A stretch of DNA of 64,000 nt from Shewanella sp. OMA3-2. Its GTDB lineage: Bacteria > Pseudomonadota > Gammaproteobacteria > Enterobacterales > Shewanellaceae. Numbering within the stretch: the first letter of the stretch is position 1; the number at the start of each line of letters is the position of its first letter. The notes beneath the pieces were generated by a model. That model made no database searches. It was given only the letters and a program-made list of their open reading frames with translations, and had not been told where the DNA came from. Made by a program: the position numbers and the translations under genes. The DNA lies in the NCBI RefSeq assembly GCF_021513195.1, contig NZ_CP090974.1, forward strand, positions 3,546,001 through 3,610,000. The letters run 5' to 3'. Shown here piece after piece: positions 29,167-39,836 of this stretch.

Positions 29167-30062
29167 GCATCGTTCTCCATATCTCGTGATTGATAGCGAT
29201 GGAACAAGGTAATTGGCACAATGAGCAGTGCAAGCATGACAATAGCCAATGATGAAGCCACAGGCCAATCACGGTTATTAAAGAACTCTTGCCATAATAC
29301 TTTACCTATCATCAATGAGTCTGGACCACCTAGTAGCTCTGGAATAACAAACTCGCCCACGGCAGGAATAAACACTAGCATTGAGCCTGCAATGACTCCT
29401 CCCATTGATAGTGGTAAAGTGATTTTCCAAAACGTGTTAAGGCTACTTGATCCTAAATCAGATGCCGCTTCAATTAAGCTCATGTCCAGTTTTACCAAGG
29501 TGGCATATAAGGGCAAAATCATGAAGGGTAAATAGCCATAAATAATACCAATATAAACAGCAAAATTAGTATTGAGCATTTGAATTGGCTCAGAAATAAC
29601 ACCAAGCCACATTAAAAAGTTATTCACTAACCCTGTGTTACTTAAAATCCCCATCCAGGCGTAAATACGGATCAAAAAAGAGGTCCATGATGGCAACATC
29701 ACCAACAGTAATAATACAGGTTGAAACCGTGTTGGAGCTCTAGCAATGGCATAAGCCATAGGGAAGCCTAATAACAAACAGCCGATTGTGGCAATAAATG
29801 CCATTTTCAGTGAAGTTAAATAGGCAACGTAGTACATTGAATCCTGTATCAATAATAAATAATTACCAAAATTCAAAAAGATGGATAATGTTTCATCAAT
29901 AAAGCTAAAGGTTGCCTCGTAGGGAGGAATCGCAATCGCGGCGGTTGAAAAACTTAACTTCAACACAATCGCGAAAGGCAGTGCAAAAAACATCAATAGC
30001 CATAGGTAAGGAATCCCCATGGTTAGATATCGGCCTTTCAGGCGTTTAAATGGATTCATCAT
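29163..30062 (-). CDS. potH: putrescine ABC transporter permease PotH
   Basis: A 299-residue permease. The start is taken at 30062, where ATG overlaps the potG stop (ATGA); the next codon is also ATG. It has a cytoplasmic N-terminus (NPFKRLKGRYL), six helices and the EAA loop EAASDLGSSSLNTFWKITLP. It pairs with PotI, and the two genes are coupled by overlap on both sides. Confidence 0.94.
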   Translation of the reverse strand: MMNPFKRLKGRYLTMGIPYLWLLMFFALPFAIVLKLSFSTAAIAIPPYEATFSFIDETLSIFLNFGNYLLLIQDSMYYVAYLTSLKMAFIATIGCLLLGFPMAYAIARAPTRFQPVLLLLVMLPSWTSFLIRIYAWMGILSNTGLVNNFLMWLGVISEPIQMLNTNFAVYIGIIYGYLPFMILPLYATLVKLDMSLIEAASDLGSSSLNTFWKITLPLSMGGVIAGSMLVFIPAVGEFVIPELLGGPDSLMIGKVLWQEFFNNRDWPVASSLAIVMLALLIVPITLFHRYQSRDMENDA

Positions 30063-31195
30063 GATTGCAATACAACCCCGCTGGTGTCTTCCCAACTGAT
30101 AAAGACTTCTTCTTCCCATGTTGGGTGATCAGATCTGCGTTCACGGTTAATCATTGAACATTGAACAATTTGCTTGTTTCTTAGCTTGATATAAAACACT
30201 GAAACGCCACCTAAATAGGCAATGTCATGCACCACGCCTCTAGCCCAGTTATACTCACCTTCCGGCTGCACACGGGTAATGATGGTTTTTTCAGGGCGAA
30301 CCGCAAGTAACACTGTCTTATTATCTAAACTAGTAGAAATTCCGTGTCCAATATAAAAAGGTTGTTTTAAGGTGTGCGATTTAATGATGGCGTGATCGGC
30401 TTCATCGGCAATAATATCGCCTTTAAATAAGTTTACTGTACCAATAAACTCAGCAACCATTCGGCTATTAGGTGCTTCATAAATATCAGTAGGGCTACCA
30501 GTTTGTGCAATCCAACCTTCATTCATAATAGAAATACGCCCAGCCATAGTCATGGCCTCTTCTTGATCGTGAGTCACCATCACACAGGTCACTCCTACCG
30601 CTTCAAGAATATCGACCACTTCTAACTGCATTTGAGTACGCAGTTTTTTATCTAATGCGCCCATCGGCTCATCAAGCAGTAATAACTTAGGTCGTTTAGC
30701 TAATGAACGCGCCAAGGCGACACGTTGGCGCTGCCCACCCGATAATTGATGCGGTTTACGCTTAGCGTATGTTTCCATGTGCACCAACTTGAGCATTTCT
30801 TCCACTCGTTGGGCAATTTCAGCTTTAGGCATTTTGTCTTGCTTCAAACCAAAGGCAATATTTTGTTCAACCGTCATATGTGGAAATAACGCATAGGATT
30901 GAAACATCATATTGATAGGACGTTCATAGGGAGGCATGTCGGTTATATCGACACCATCCAAAAAAATACGGCCTTCAGTTGGCTTTTCAAAACCTGCCAG
31001 TATACGTAATAGGGTTGATTTTCCTGAGCCTGAACCACCCAATAATGCGAAAATTTCACCTTTATTAATTGTCAGTGACACATTGTCGACTGCACGAACA
31101 TCATCAAATAGCTTACTAATACGATCAATTTTAAGGAGTACTTTATCTTGCGTCTTTTTGGTTGGATTATTAGTGACGCCCGAGGTGTTTTCCAT
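30059..31195 (-). CDS. potG: putrescine ABC transporter ATPase PotG
   Basis: A 378-residue ABC ATPase driving putrescine uptake. Walker A GGSGSGKST is near residues 53-61, the Q-loop MMFQSYALFPHMT follows, the signature is LSGGQRQRVALARSLAKRPK, the Walker B LLLLDEPMGALDK, and the H-loop VTHDQEEAMT. A C-terminal TOBE domain (about residues 300-378) has LLAVRPEK. It precedes potH with a four-base overlap and lies 145 bp after potF. Confidence 0.95.
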   Translation of the reverse strand: MENTSGVTNNPTKKTQDKVLLKIDRISKLFDDVRAVDNVSLTINKGEIFALLGGSGSGKSTLLRILAGFEKPTEGRIFLDGVDITDMPPYERPINMMFQSYALFPHMTVEQNIAFGLKQDKMPKAEIAQRVEEMLKLVHMETYAKRKPHQLSGGQRQRVALARSLAKRPKLLLLDEPMGALDKKLRTQMQLEVVDILEAVGVTCVMVTHDQEEAMTMAGRISIMNEGWIAQTGSPTDIYEAPNSRMVAEFIGTVNLFKGDIIADEADHAIIKSHTLKQPFYIGHGISTSLDNKTVLLAVRPEKTIITRVQPEGEYNWARGVVHDIAYLGGVSVFYIKLRNKQIVQCSMINRERRSDHPTWEEEVFISWEDTSGVVLQS

Positions 31196-31299
31196 GATAC
31201 TGCTCCGCCTAGTTGGAGTATGTGTTCCGCGATAAAGTAAATATTGTGGTCACACGATTAAATATTAGAGAAGTTAATCTAACGAATGAAAGATCTAAA

Positions 31300-31329
31300 T
31301 AATTAGGGCAAGTTACCTTGCCCTAATAT
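31300..31329 (-). terminator. hairpin between potF and potG
   Basis: Perfect stem ATTAGGGCAAG / CTTGCCCTAAT with a four-base loop just after the potF stop. No long T-run follows, so it may partly attenuate or protect the potF message, which is often made in excess over permease mRNA. Confidence 0.7.
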
Positions 31330-31339
31330 GTGGATCTGA

Positions 31340-32760
<1,421 letters not shown>

Positions 32761-34131
32761 TCAATATGACTTACTGGTTACACATTTAGCATAAGTGTCA
32801 TTTAAGGCCATTAATGCCTTATCAACCAACTCATCTATCTCTGCCTTGGTGATAACAAGTGGCGGAGAAATAATCATAGTATCGCCTACGGAACGCATCA
32901 CTAAGCCATGTTCGATACAAAAGTCTCGGCACCAAGTTCCCACCCCAATATTGGCTGGAAAACGCTGCCGTTTCGCTTTATCTTGCACAAGCTCAATAGC
33001 AGCCACTAAACCTAGGCCTCTAACCTCACCCACTAATGGATGCTCAGCTAACTGCTGTAAGCGTTGTTGAAAATACGGGGCTGTTTCAGTAGCCACTTTT
33101 TCAACTAATTTTTCTTGTTTGATAATATTAATATTTTCTAATGCCACGGCAGCAGCAACTGGATGACCTGAATAGGTAAAACCGTGGGTAAATTCACCAC
33201 ATTGTTGTCTAATCACATCCGCGACACGATCTGCAATTATTACGCCACCCATAGGGATATAACCAGATGTCATGCCCTTGGCTATTGAAATAAAATCAGG
33301 TTGTAAATCAAAGTATTCCGCCGCAAACCAATGACCTGTTCTGCCAAAGCCACTGATCACTTCGTCCAGAATAAGTAACACGTCATATTTGGCTAGAATA
33401 CGTTTAATTTCAGGCCAGTAGCTTGATGGCGGAATAATGACCCCACCAGCGCCTTGAAATGGCTCGGCAATAAATGCCGCAACATTGTCTTCGCCTAATG
33501 CTAATATTTTAGTTTCGAGTGTTTGGGCTGCTTGTAAACCAAATGCTTCGGGCGTTAGCTCTCCACCTTCACCATACCAATATGGCTGAGCAACATGCAC
33601 TATTTTAGGGATGGGTAAATCCCCTTGTTCGTGCATGCCAGACATGCCACCTAAACTCGCACCTGCTACGGTAGAGCCATGGTAAGCATTATGGCGGCTG
33701 ATAATGGTTTTCTTATTGGGTTGACCTTTTAGATCCCAATAGCGTCGCACCATACGTAAATTAGTGTCATTTGATTCAGACCCAGAACCGGTAAAAAACA
33801 CACTGTTCATATGTTTAGGTGCAAGCTCAGCAATGGTTTTAGCTAGCTCAATTGCTGGCGGGTGAGTACATTGAAAAAAACTGTTATAGAAAGGAAGTTT
33901 TTGCATTTGCTGACAGGCAGCATCAACAATTGATTGTCGCCCATAACCTACATTTACACACCAGAGTCCTGCCATTCCGTCTAATAATTTATGACCTTCG
34001 ACGTCCCATATATACACCCCTTCGGCGCGCTCAATAACACGGGTGCCTTTTTCGCCAAGCACTTTAGAGTCGGTAAATGGATGAATAAAATGTGCTTTAT
34101 CTGTTTGCTGCAAAGAGGCTAAATTTGTCAT
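32761..34131 (-). CDS. spuC: putrescine aminotransferase, SpuC-like class III
   Basis: A 456-residue PLP aminotransferase. The start at 34131 is chosen because AAGGA lies seven to ten bases upstream; an ATG two codons earlier is too close. Motifs are GLWCVNVGYGR, FFTGSGSESNDTNLRM, NAYHGSTVAG, the cofactor aspartate in LILDEVISGFGRTG, and the lysine in ISIAKGMTSGYIPMGG. The family includes the putrescine:pyruvate enzyme SpuC. Close to potF and puuA, it offers a direct route from putrescine to 4-aminobutanal beside the glutamylated route. Confidence 0.87.
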   Translation of the reverse strand: MTNLASLQQTDKAHFIHPFTDSKVLGEKGTRVIERAEGVYIWDVEGHKLLDGMAGLWCVNVGYGRQSIVDAACQQMQKLPFYNSFFQCTHPPAIELAKTIAELAPKHMNSVFFTGSGSESNDTNLRMVRRYWDLKGQPNKKTIISRHNAYHGSTVAGASLGGMSGMHEQGDLPIPKIVHVAQPYWYGEGGELTPEAFGLQAAQTLETKILALGEDNVAAFIAEPFQGAGGVIIPPSSYWPEIKRILAKYDVLLILDEVISGFGRTGHWFAAEYFDLQPDFISIAKGMTSGYIPMGGVIIADRVADVIRQQCGEFTHGFTYSGHPVAAAVALENINIIKQEKLVEKVATETAPYFQQRLQQLAEHPLVGEVRGLGLVAAIELVQDKAKRQRFPANIGVGTWCRDFCIEHGLVMRSVGDTMIISPPLVITKAEIDELVDKALMALNDTYAKCVTSKSY

Positions 34132-34253
34132 ACACATTCCTTAAGCTGGCAAAAATAACAACTTATCAGTTCTGAATGCTGTTATGTCATCATCTGAAAA
34201 TATTATTAACTCATTGGTAGACTTAATGAGCCATTCTGCTTTTTAGCAATGAA

Positions 34254-34284
34254 TGACTAGACATTTACTAGACATTTACTAGAC
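34254..34284. repeat. 11-bp tandem repeat, 2.5 units
   Basis: CTAGACATTTA repeated twice plus a partial unit, in the 200-bp gap between puuA and the spuC-like gene. Confidence 0.6.
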
Positions 34285-34342
34285 TAAGTCGCGAGCGAGA
34301 TTTGCTTCACAACTCAGTCTAGTACTGACTAAGCGATTAAAA

Positions 34343-35698
34343 CTAAACGGTTAGTAACAGGAACTCACGTTCCCAAGAACTGACCACACGGCGGAAGTTT
34401 TCAAGTTCAGCTTGCTTAACAGCCACAAAACCTGTGGTGAAAGACTGACCTAAATATTCAATACACGCCTCACTTTCTTGCATTGCAATCAAGGCTTCTT
34501 CTAACGTCAGTGGTAAACAGTATTCATTACTGGTACGGCTTTCGTTTGAACGACCTGTCACTGGATTTGACGGGCGCAAGCCTTTTTCCATACCGATAAA
34601 ACCAGCTAACAAACTCGCCGCAATGGTTAAATAACAGTTTGCATCTGCGCCTGGAATACGGTTTTCAATACGGCGATTCTCGGGTGATGATTCAGGAATA
34701 CGTAGACCACAGGTGCGATTTTCAACACCCCACTCTAGGTTTACTGGCGCTGAAGTGCCCGGTAAAAAACGACGGAAAGAGTTAACGCTTGGTGCCATTA
34801 ATGGTAATAACTCGGGAATATAGGTTTGTAAGCCTGCAATGTAATTTAAAAATAACTGGCTTTGAGTCCCGTCTTCTTTGGTGAAGATATTTTTACCGGT
34901 TTCTTTATCAATGACACTTTGGTGGATATGCATTGCACTGCCTGGCTCATCGGTCACAGGCATAGCCATAAAAGTAGCACACACATTATGCTTTAATGCA
35001 GCTTCTTTAAGTGTGCGTTTAAATACAAATACCTGGTCTGCTAACGATAATGGGTTACCGTGACTGAAGTTAATCTCCATCTGTGCAGGACCATCTTCAT
35101 GAATTAAGGTATCAATATCTAAACCTTGAAGCTCACACCAATCGTACATATCTTCAAATAACGGGTCGAACTCATTGGCGGCATCAATTGAAAACGACTG
35201 ACGACCCGCTTCAGGTCGGCCTGAACGACCAATAGGTGGCTTTAGTGGTAAGTCATGGTCATCGCTGCGCTGAGTTAAGTAGAACTCCATTTCTGGTGCA
35301 ATAACTGGCTCCCAACCTTTATCTTCATAAAGTTTAAGCACTTTTTTAAGCACGTTACGTGGTGATAACTCAATTGGATTGCCCATGCGGTCATAACAAT
35401 CATGAATAACTTGCGCTGTGGCTTCTACAGTCCAAGGCAGCATGAAAACTGCATCTTCATCTGGCACACACACAAAATCGATATCGGCTTTATCAAGTAA
35501 TGAATAGAAGATACCGTCATCGATGAAATCACCGGTCACAGTTTGCAGCAATACACTTTCAGGTAAACGCATGCCTTTTTCATCAATAAACTTGTCTACT
35601 GGCGCAATTTTGCCTCGAGCAATACCGGTCATATCACTGATAACACATTCAACTTCGGTAATTTTTTTATCTTTTAGAAACTTAATTAACTTATCCAT
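34343..35698 (-). CDS. puuA: gamma-glutamylputrescine synthetase PuuA (glutamine synthetase family)
   Basis: A 451-residue member of the glutamine synthetase superfamily that joins glutamate to putrescine with ATP. Motifs are PEMEFYLT (metal site), GPAQMEINFSHGNPL, the ATP loop HIHQSV, and FRRFLPGTSAPVNLEWG with NRTCGLRIP. It is the first step of the Puu pathway. It lies 4 bp after puuD and the two are surely one operon. The same family includes SpuI for spermidine or other amines, so amine specificity is inferred from neighbours. Confidence 0.92.
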   Translation of the reverse strand: MDKLIKFLKDKKITEVECVISDMTGIARGKIAPVDKFIDEKGMRLPESVLLQTVTGDFIDDGIFYSLLDKADIDFVCVPDEDAVFMLPWTVEATAQVIHDCYDRMGNPIELSPRNVLKKVLKLYEDKGWEPVIAPEMEFYLTQRSDDHDLPLKPPIGRSGRPEAGRQSFSIDAANEFDPLFEDMYDWCELQGLDIDTLIHEDGPAQMEINFSHGNPLSLADQVFVFKRTLKEAALKHNVCATFMAMPVTDEPGSAMHIHQSVIDKETGKNIFTKEDGTQSQLFLNYIAGLQTYIPELLPLMAPSVNSFRRFLPGTSAPVNLEWGVENRTCGLRIPESSPENRRIENRIPGADANCYLTIAASLLAGFIGMEKGLRPSNPVTGRSNESRTSNEYCLPLTLEEALIAMQESEACIEYLGQSFTTGFVAVKQAELENFRRVVSSWEREFLLLTV

Positions 35699-35701
35699 TG
35701 G

Positions 35702-36466
35702 TTATCTCTCTCGCTTAGCTGCATGCAAACGGCAAGCATTGCCAAATGCATCAAAAATTGATGAATAAAACTGGTTATCTTGAACTTTCCATTCGGGGTG
35801 CCATTGCACGCCTAACGCAAAAGCCTTAGCACCTTTTACAGAAAAAGCTTCAATTAACCCGTCAGGCGAATGCGCCTCAGGTGTTAATCCTTGACCTAAT
35901 CTGTCTACGCCTTGAGTATGCACTGAATTGACTTCAGCCTGTTCGCTCCCCCACGCTTGATGGAGTAAACCACCAGGCACTATATCAATAGCATGTGACA
36001 AGCCATACTGCACATCTACCGGAGCGGTTTTATCTTCTCTGTGTTCAATGAATAGGCCAACTTCATGCAGTTTTTGATGCAGACTACCACCATAAACCAC
36101 GTTCATTTCTTGAAAACCACGACAAATACCAAACACAGGCACGCCTGCATCTATGGCCGCTTTAATTAAGGGTAATGTAGTCGCATCGCGCTTAGGATCA
36201 TGATGAGTACCTTCTGCACTAGCAGGGCCTTGAAAATGATGAGGTTCGACATTAGAAGGTGAACCGGTAAACAAAATACCATCTAGGCGAGACAGTAATT
36301 CTTCAGTTGGTACAGCTAGCCCTAAAGAAGGGATAACCAAAGGAAACCCTTTAGCGCCATTAACTACACTAAGTAGGTACTTTTCACCCACAATATTAAA
36401 TGGGTGTAATCCTATTTGTTGATTACATGCCACTACCCCAATCATTGGGACTTTTGACAAAGACAT
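35702..36466 (-). CDS. puuD: gamma-glutamyl-GABA hydrolase PuuD
   Basis: A 254-residue class I glutamine amidotransferase-like hydrolase that releases GABA and glutamate from gamma-glutamyl-GABA. The start at 36466 (MSLSKVPMIGVVACNQQIG) fits the family. The nucleophile elbow FGICRGFQEMNVVYGGSLHQ has the catalytic cysteine; the His-Glu pair is in GVQWHPEW. It is the first gene of the puuD-puuA operon, while PuuC acts before it in the pathway. Confidence 0.93.
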   Translation of the reverse strand: MSLSKVPMIGVVACNQQIGLHPFNIVGEKYLLSVVNGAKGFPLVIPSLGLAVPTEELLSRLDGILFTGSPSNVEPHHFQGPASAEGTHHDPKRDATTLPLIKAAIDAGVPVFGICRGFQEMNVVYGGSLHQKLHEVGLFIEHREDKTAPVDVQYGLSHAIDIVPGGLLHQAWGSEQAEVNSVHTQGVDRLGQGLTPEAHSPDGLIEAFSVKGAKAFALGVQWHPEWKVQDNQFYSSIFDAFGNACRLHAAKRER

Positions 36467-36921
36467 ATCACACCTACATTGTTGGACTACAAAATTGTTG
36501 GGCTGCAAAACACGCAGTATCTCTTTCAAACACTAAGGAAATTACTGTGATTAAACTCTCAAACTTACGATACTTTCACTATAATTGAGTTATTTAACAA
36601 ACCAGTAATTCGTGTTCGTTTTTTCACACACTACACTTAATTCAAACACTAGGCAATAGCAATAATACAACGGAATAAACTTTTATAGTTTCATACTAAC
36701 CTTGTTAACCAAACGCACTAAAAACAGGATTAAACAGTTGTTAAAGCGAAAAAAAATATTTAGAGATAGTTGAAAAAGATATAGGGAATCAGTAAATTCG
36801 AAAACAAAATTCTATATAAAGAACAATAAAATGATTAATATTATTTACATTTTTCAATTTAATTACAGTGTGTTTATCGTAAAAACAGTTAACGTATTTG
36901 CAAAGTCACAATCAAAGAATA
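36467..36921. other. puuD-puuR intergenic region
   Basis: 455 bp, very AT-rich with several A and T runs, between the promoter side of puuD and the end of puuR. It probably contains the promoter and PuuR operator of puuDA. No gene was found and no unambiguous operator could be defined by eye. Confidence 0.5.
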
Positions 36922-37509
36922 CTAAAAATCACCTGGCGTGGTAGCACTCACTAAACAGCAAGGCTCATCGTAAGGATTAGCAAACTTATGTGGCAGTTCA
37001 CTATTAAAGTAATAACTATCACCTTTATGCAGCACAAAGAGCTCATCGGCAACGGTAAGTTCAATTTTGCCTTCTAGAATATAGGCACCTTCTTCACCAC
37101 GATGTTGTAGCATGTCATCGCCAGTGCTTGTGTTTGGCGGATAAGTTTCATGCATCAATGACATTGCGCGATTAGGAAAATCTCTACCAATAAGCTTATA
37201 GACTAAATCACCAGTACCAATATCAAGTAACTCTTCAGAGCGATAAACAACTTTCTGCTCACCGACAGTGCCCTCTTCAATAGAAAAGAATTCAACCAAT
37301 GACATAGGGATCCCAGCAAGTACCTTCTTTAAAGAACTGATAGAAGGGCTAACACTGTTTTTTTCAATCATTGAAATAGTGCTATTGGTCACGCCTGCAC
37401 GCTTAGCTAACTCACGCTGTGAAAGCCCGCGCATTTTTCGTACCGTTTTTAAGCTTGCCCCTATATCCAATTTCTGACTCCTGAAAGTGATAACCGTTTC
37501 GAATGACAC
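36922..37509 (-). CDS. puuR: PuuR-like HTH_3/cupin transcriptional repressor
   Basis: A 195-residue regulator. The N-terminal Cro/C1 helix-turn-helix reads GLSQRELAKRAGVTNSTISM near residues 29-48, and the C-terminal cupin domain begins near residue 120 (MLQHRGEEGAYILEGKIEL and LHKGDSYYFNSELPHKF). PuuR represses putrescine catabolism genes and is released by putrescine. Here it is between the puuDA operon and a puuB paralogue, to which it is divergent. The start may be the TTG a few codons further in; the long form is given. Confidence 0.9.
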   Translation of the reverse strand: MSFETVITFRSQKLDIGASLKTVRKMRGLSQRELAKRAGVTNSTISMIEKNSVSPSISSLKKVLAGIPMSLVEFFSIEEGTVGEQKVVYRSEELLDIGTGDLVYKLIGRDFPNRAMSLMHETYPPNTSTGDDMLQHRGEEGAYILEGKIELTVADELFVLHKGDSYYFNSELPHKFANPYDEPCCLVSATTPGDF

Positions 37510-37679
37510 CAGATGACACCGAATATGTCACTGCAATTTATCATTGAAATTACTAGCGTGAAAGAAATTGTATTCTAGCGCAATTCAGTGTTAAATAAAA
37601 TGCACATTCTGTCGATTAAAAATTACCTGCCGATAGTCGCTGGCACTATTTAATCATTCACCCTTAAATTGGAGACGCT

Positions 37680-38987
37680 ATGTCACAGTCCTCACCGATC
37701 CATAGCGATAAGTACCCAGATTCTTTTTACTTCCACAGCGCAAAAGAACTGTTCAATCATCCACAACTGACAGAGTCTATCAATGTTGATGTTTGTATAG
37801 TTGGCGGAGGGTTTACGGGTATAAATACCGCCATAGAACTGGCTCAAAAAGGTTTTAGCGTGGCGGTTTTAGAAGCTAAACGCATTGGTTGGGGGGCCTC
37901 GGGTCGCAACGGTGGTGAGCTTATTCGTGGTATAGGTCATGACGCCAGCCAATTTAAAAATATCATTGGTAGTGAGGGCGTAAACGCTATCACCCAAATG
38001 GGGTTTGAAGCGGTAGAAATTGTTAAGCAACGCGTACAACGGCATAATATCCAATGTGACTTAACCATGGGTTACTGTGACTTAGCGGTAAAACCTCGAC
38101 ACATGCATGAGCTAGAGCAAGAGTTTGCCGAATTGAAACAAGCGGGCTATCAGCATGATATTCAACTACTTGATAAAAACCGTACCCGTGAGGTTATTCA
38201 ATCTGACTTTTACCAGGGCGCATTAGTTGACATGGGCAGTGGCCACTTACACCCGTTAAATTTAGTACTGGGTGAAGCAAGAGTTGCCCGAGAATTAGGG
38301 GTACAAATTTTTGAATATAGCCCAGCAGAACATATATACAAAGGCAATAACCCCGTGGTTAAAACCGCTCAAGGTGAGGTTAACTGTCAGTTTTTAGTTT
38401 TGGCTGGCAATGCGTATATTGGCCATAAACTGAATGACTACGTAGGTGGAAAGGTGCTTCCTGCAGGCAGTTATTTACTGGCAACAGAACCATTAACGCC
38501 AACGCAATGCCAAACGATTATTCCACAAAACATGGCATTTGCCGATATGCGCGTGGCCTTAGATTACTTTCATCTATCCGCTGATAACCGCTTACTATTT
38601 GGCGGATTATGCACTTACTCAGGTAAGGACCCCAGCAGTATTGAAGCAGCGTTGAGACCCAATTTAGAACATGTATTCCCGCAGCTTAAAGGGGTTAAAA
38701 TTGATTACCAATGGGGTGGTATGATTGGTATTGGCGCTAATAGAATGCCGCAAATTGGACGATTACCCGATGCTAAAAACATTTTCTATGCTCAGGCTTA
38801 TTCAGGACATGGGGTGAATGCGACACATATGGCAGCCAAGCTTATCGCCGAAGCTATCACTGAACATGCTGAACGGTTTGATATTTTTGACCAGATAAAA
38901 CATATGACTTTTCCAGGCGGGCCTCGTTTCCGCTCACCTATGTTAGCGGCCGGTATGTTATATCATCGCTTTAAAGATATTTTCTAA
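37680..38987 (+). CDS. second PuuB-like FAD-dependent amine oxidase
   Basis: A 435-residue DAO-family flavoprotein. The FAD fold motif is VDVCIVGGGFTGINTAIELA, followed by RIGWGASGRNGGELI; the C-terminal motif is YSGHGVNATHMAAKLIAE. It shares the whole layout with the PuuB at 26669-27955 and both contain SGHGV.TH. It begins after GGAGACGCT and is divergent from puuR, so PuuR may control it. It could act on gamma-glutamylputrescine or another gamma-glutamyl or free polyamine. Because two paralogues exist I give no symbol. Confidence 0.85.
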   Translation: MSQSSPIHSDKYPDSFYFHSAKELFNHPQLTESINVDVCIVGGGFTGINTAIELAQKGFSVAVLEAKRIGWGASGRNGGELIRGIGHDASQFKNIIGSEGVNAITQMGFEAVEIVKQRVQRHNIQCDLTMGYCDLAVKPRHMHELEQEFAELKQAGYQHDIQLLDKNRTREVIQSDFYQGALVDMGSGHLHPLNLVLGEARVARELGVQIFEYSPAEHIYKGNNPVVKTAQGEVNCQFLVLAGNAYIGHKLNDYVGGKVLPAGSYLLATEPLTPTQCQTIIPQNMAFADMRVALDYFHLSADNRLLFGGLCTYSGKDPSSIEAALRPNLEHVFPQLKGVKIDYQWGGMIGIGANRMPQIGRLPDAKNIFYAQAYSGHGVNATHMAAKLIAEAITEHAERFDIFDQIKHMTFPGGPRFRSPMLAAGMLYHRFKDIF

Positions 38988-39034
38988 TCCAACTTCGCGG
39001 CTGCAGGCTAACCTTCCGCCGCTAATTTAAAGCG

Positions 39035-39748
39035 TTACTGCACCAGCATATAACCTACCATACCCAGCCCAAAACCCAGTACTGCCCCACATGGTGGTAA
39101 CCAGTGTTGGGCTAATTTCACTTGCGGGGCGATATCTTGAAACACAGAATAAAGAATGCCGCCTGCAGCAAATATCATTATGGCGCCAATCACTTCAGGT
39201 TGTGGCGCTAACCAAACATACCCCACTACCCCCGCAATAGGACCGAACAACGCCATTAACGCAAACATGCCGATCAGTAACCAAGGCTTAAACCGATTAT
39301 GTTGGTTTAACTCCCGATAGGCATTAAACCCTTCAGGCAAATTTTGTAACCCTATGAGTACCGCTAATAAAAAAGCGGTGTGACTACCGGTCGCAAAAGC
39401 AGCACCTAAAGCAATAGACTCAGGAATAAAATCAGCCAGCATGGCGCTTAATTGACTTGCTGGCGTATTTATTTTAACCAGTAAAATATCTAACAACATA
39501 AAAGCCAGCGCGCCCAACCCGAAAAACATCACTGCCGATGGCAGCGATAACACCTCAACACTTTCAGGCACTAATACTAAGCCAACAGCAGATAATAGCG
39601 CCCCGCCGCCAAAGGCCATCACACCATGGCGAAATTCCTGTTGTAGCCAATCGGACTTAATGTGTTCCATTTTGGCGATAACTGCGCCCAATGGCATAGC
39701 TAAACCCGCTATCAAAGTGGCAAAAATAACGATCAATACCTCTGACAT
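39035..39748 (-). CDS. ZIP-family metal transporter
   Basis: A 237-residue membrane protein with about seven helices. ZIP motifs are visible: FIPESIALGAAFA (helix 4 metal site) and GLQNLPEGFNAYREL (helix 5, with the NxPEG motif). These proteins move zinc, iron or other divalent metals into the cytoplasm. It has no neighbours in an obvious operon. The region just upstream of its start contains tandem 7-bp repeats, which could change its expression. Confidence 0.9.
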   Translation of the reverse strand: MSEVLIVIFATLIAGLAMPLGAVIAKMEHIKSDWLQQEFRHGVMAFGGGALLSAVGLVLVPESVEVLSLPSAVMFFGLGALAFMLLDILLVKINTPASQLSAMLADFIPESIALGAAFATGSHTAFLLAVLIGLQNLPEGFNAYRELNQHNRFKPWLLIGMFALMALFGPIAGVVGYVWLAPQPEVIGAIMIFAAGGILYSVFQDIAPQVKLAQHWLPPCGAVLGFGLGMVGYMLVQ

Positions 39749-39770
39749 AATCCTTCATTTCCTTATGCTG

Positions 39771-39820
39771 TTATTAGTTATTAGTTATTAGTTGCTAGTT
39801 GCTAGTTGCTAGTTGCTATG
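39771..39820. repeat. tandem heptamer repeat upstream of the ZIP gene
   Basis: About three TTAGTTA units followed by about four GCTAGTT units, a run of roughly 48 bp with a 7-bp period. It lies 25 bp upstream of the ZIP transporter start, between it and sseA, so within its likely promoter. Heptamer arrays can lengthen and shorten by slippage. Confidence 0.85.
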
Positions 39821-39836
39821 AATTCTATCTAAGGCA

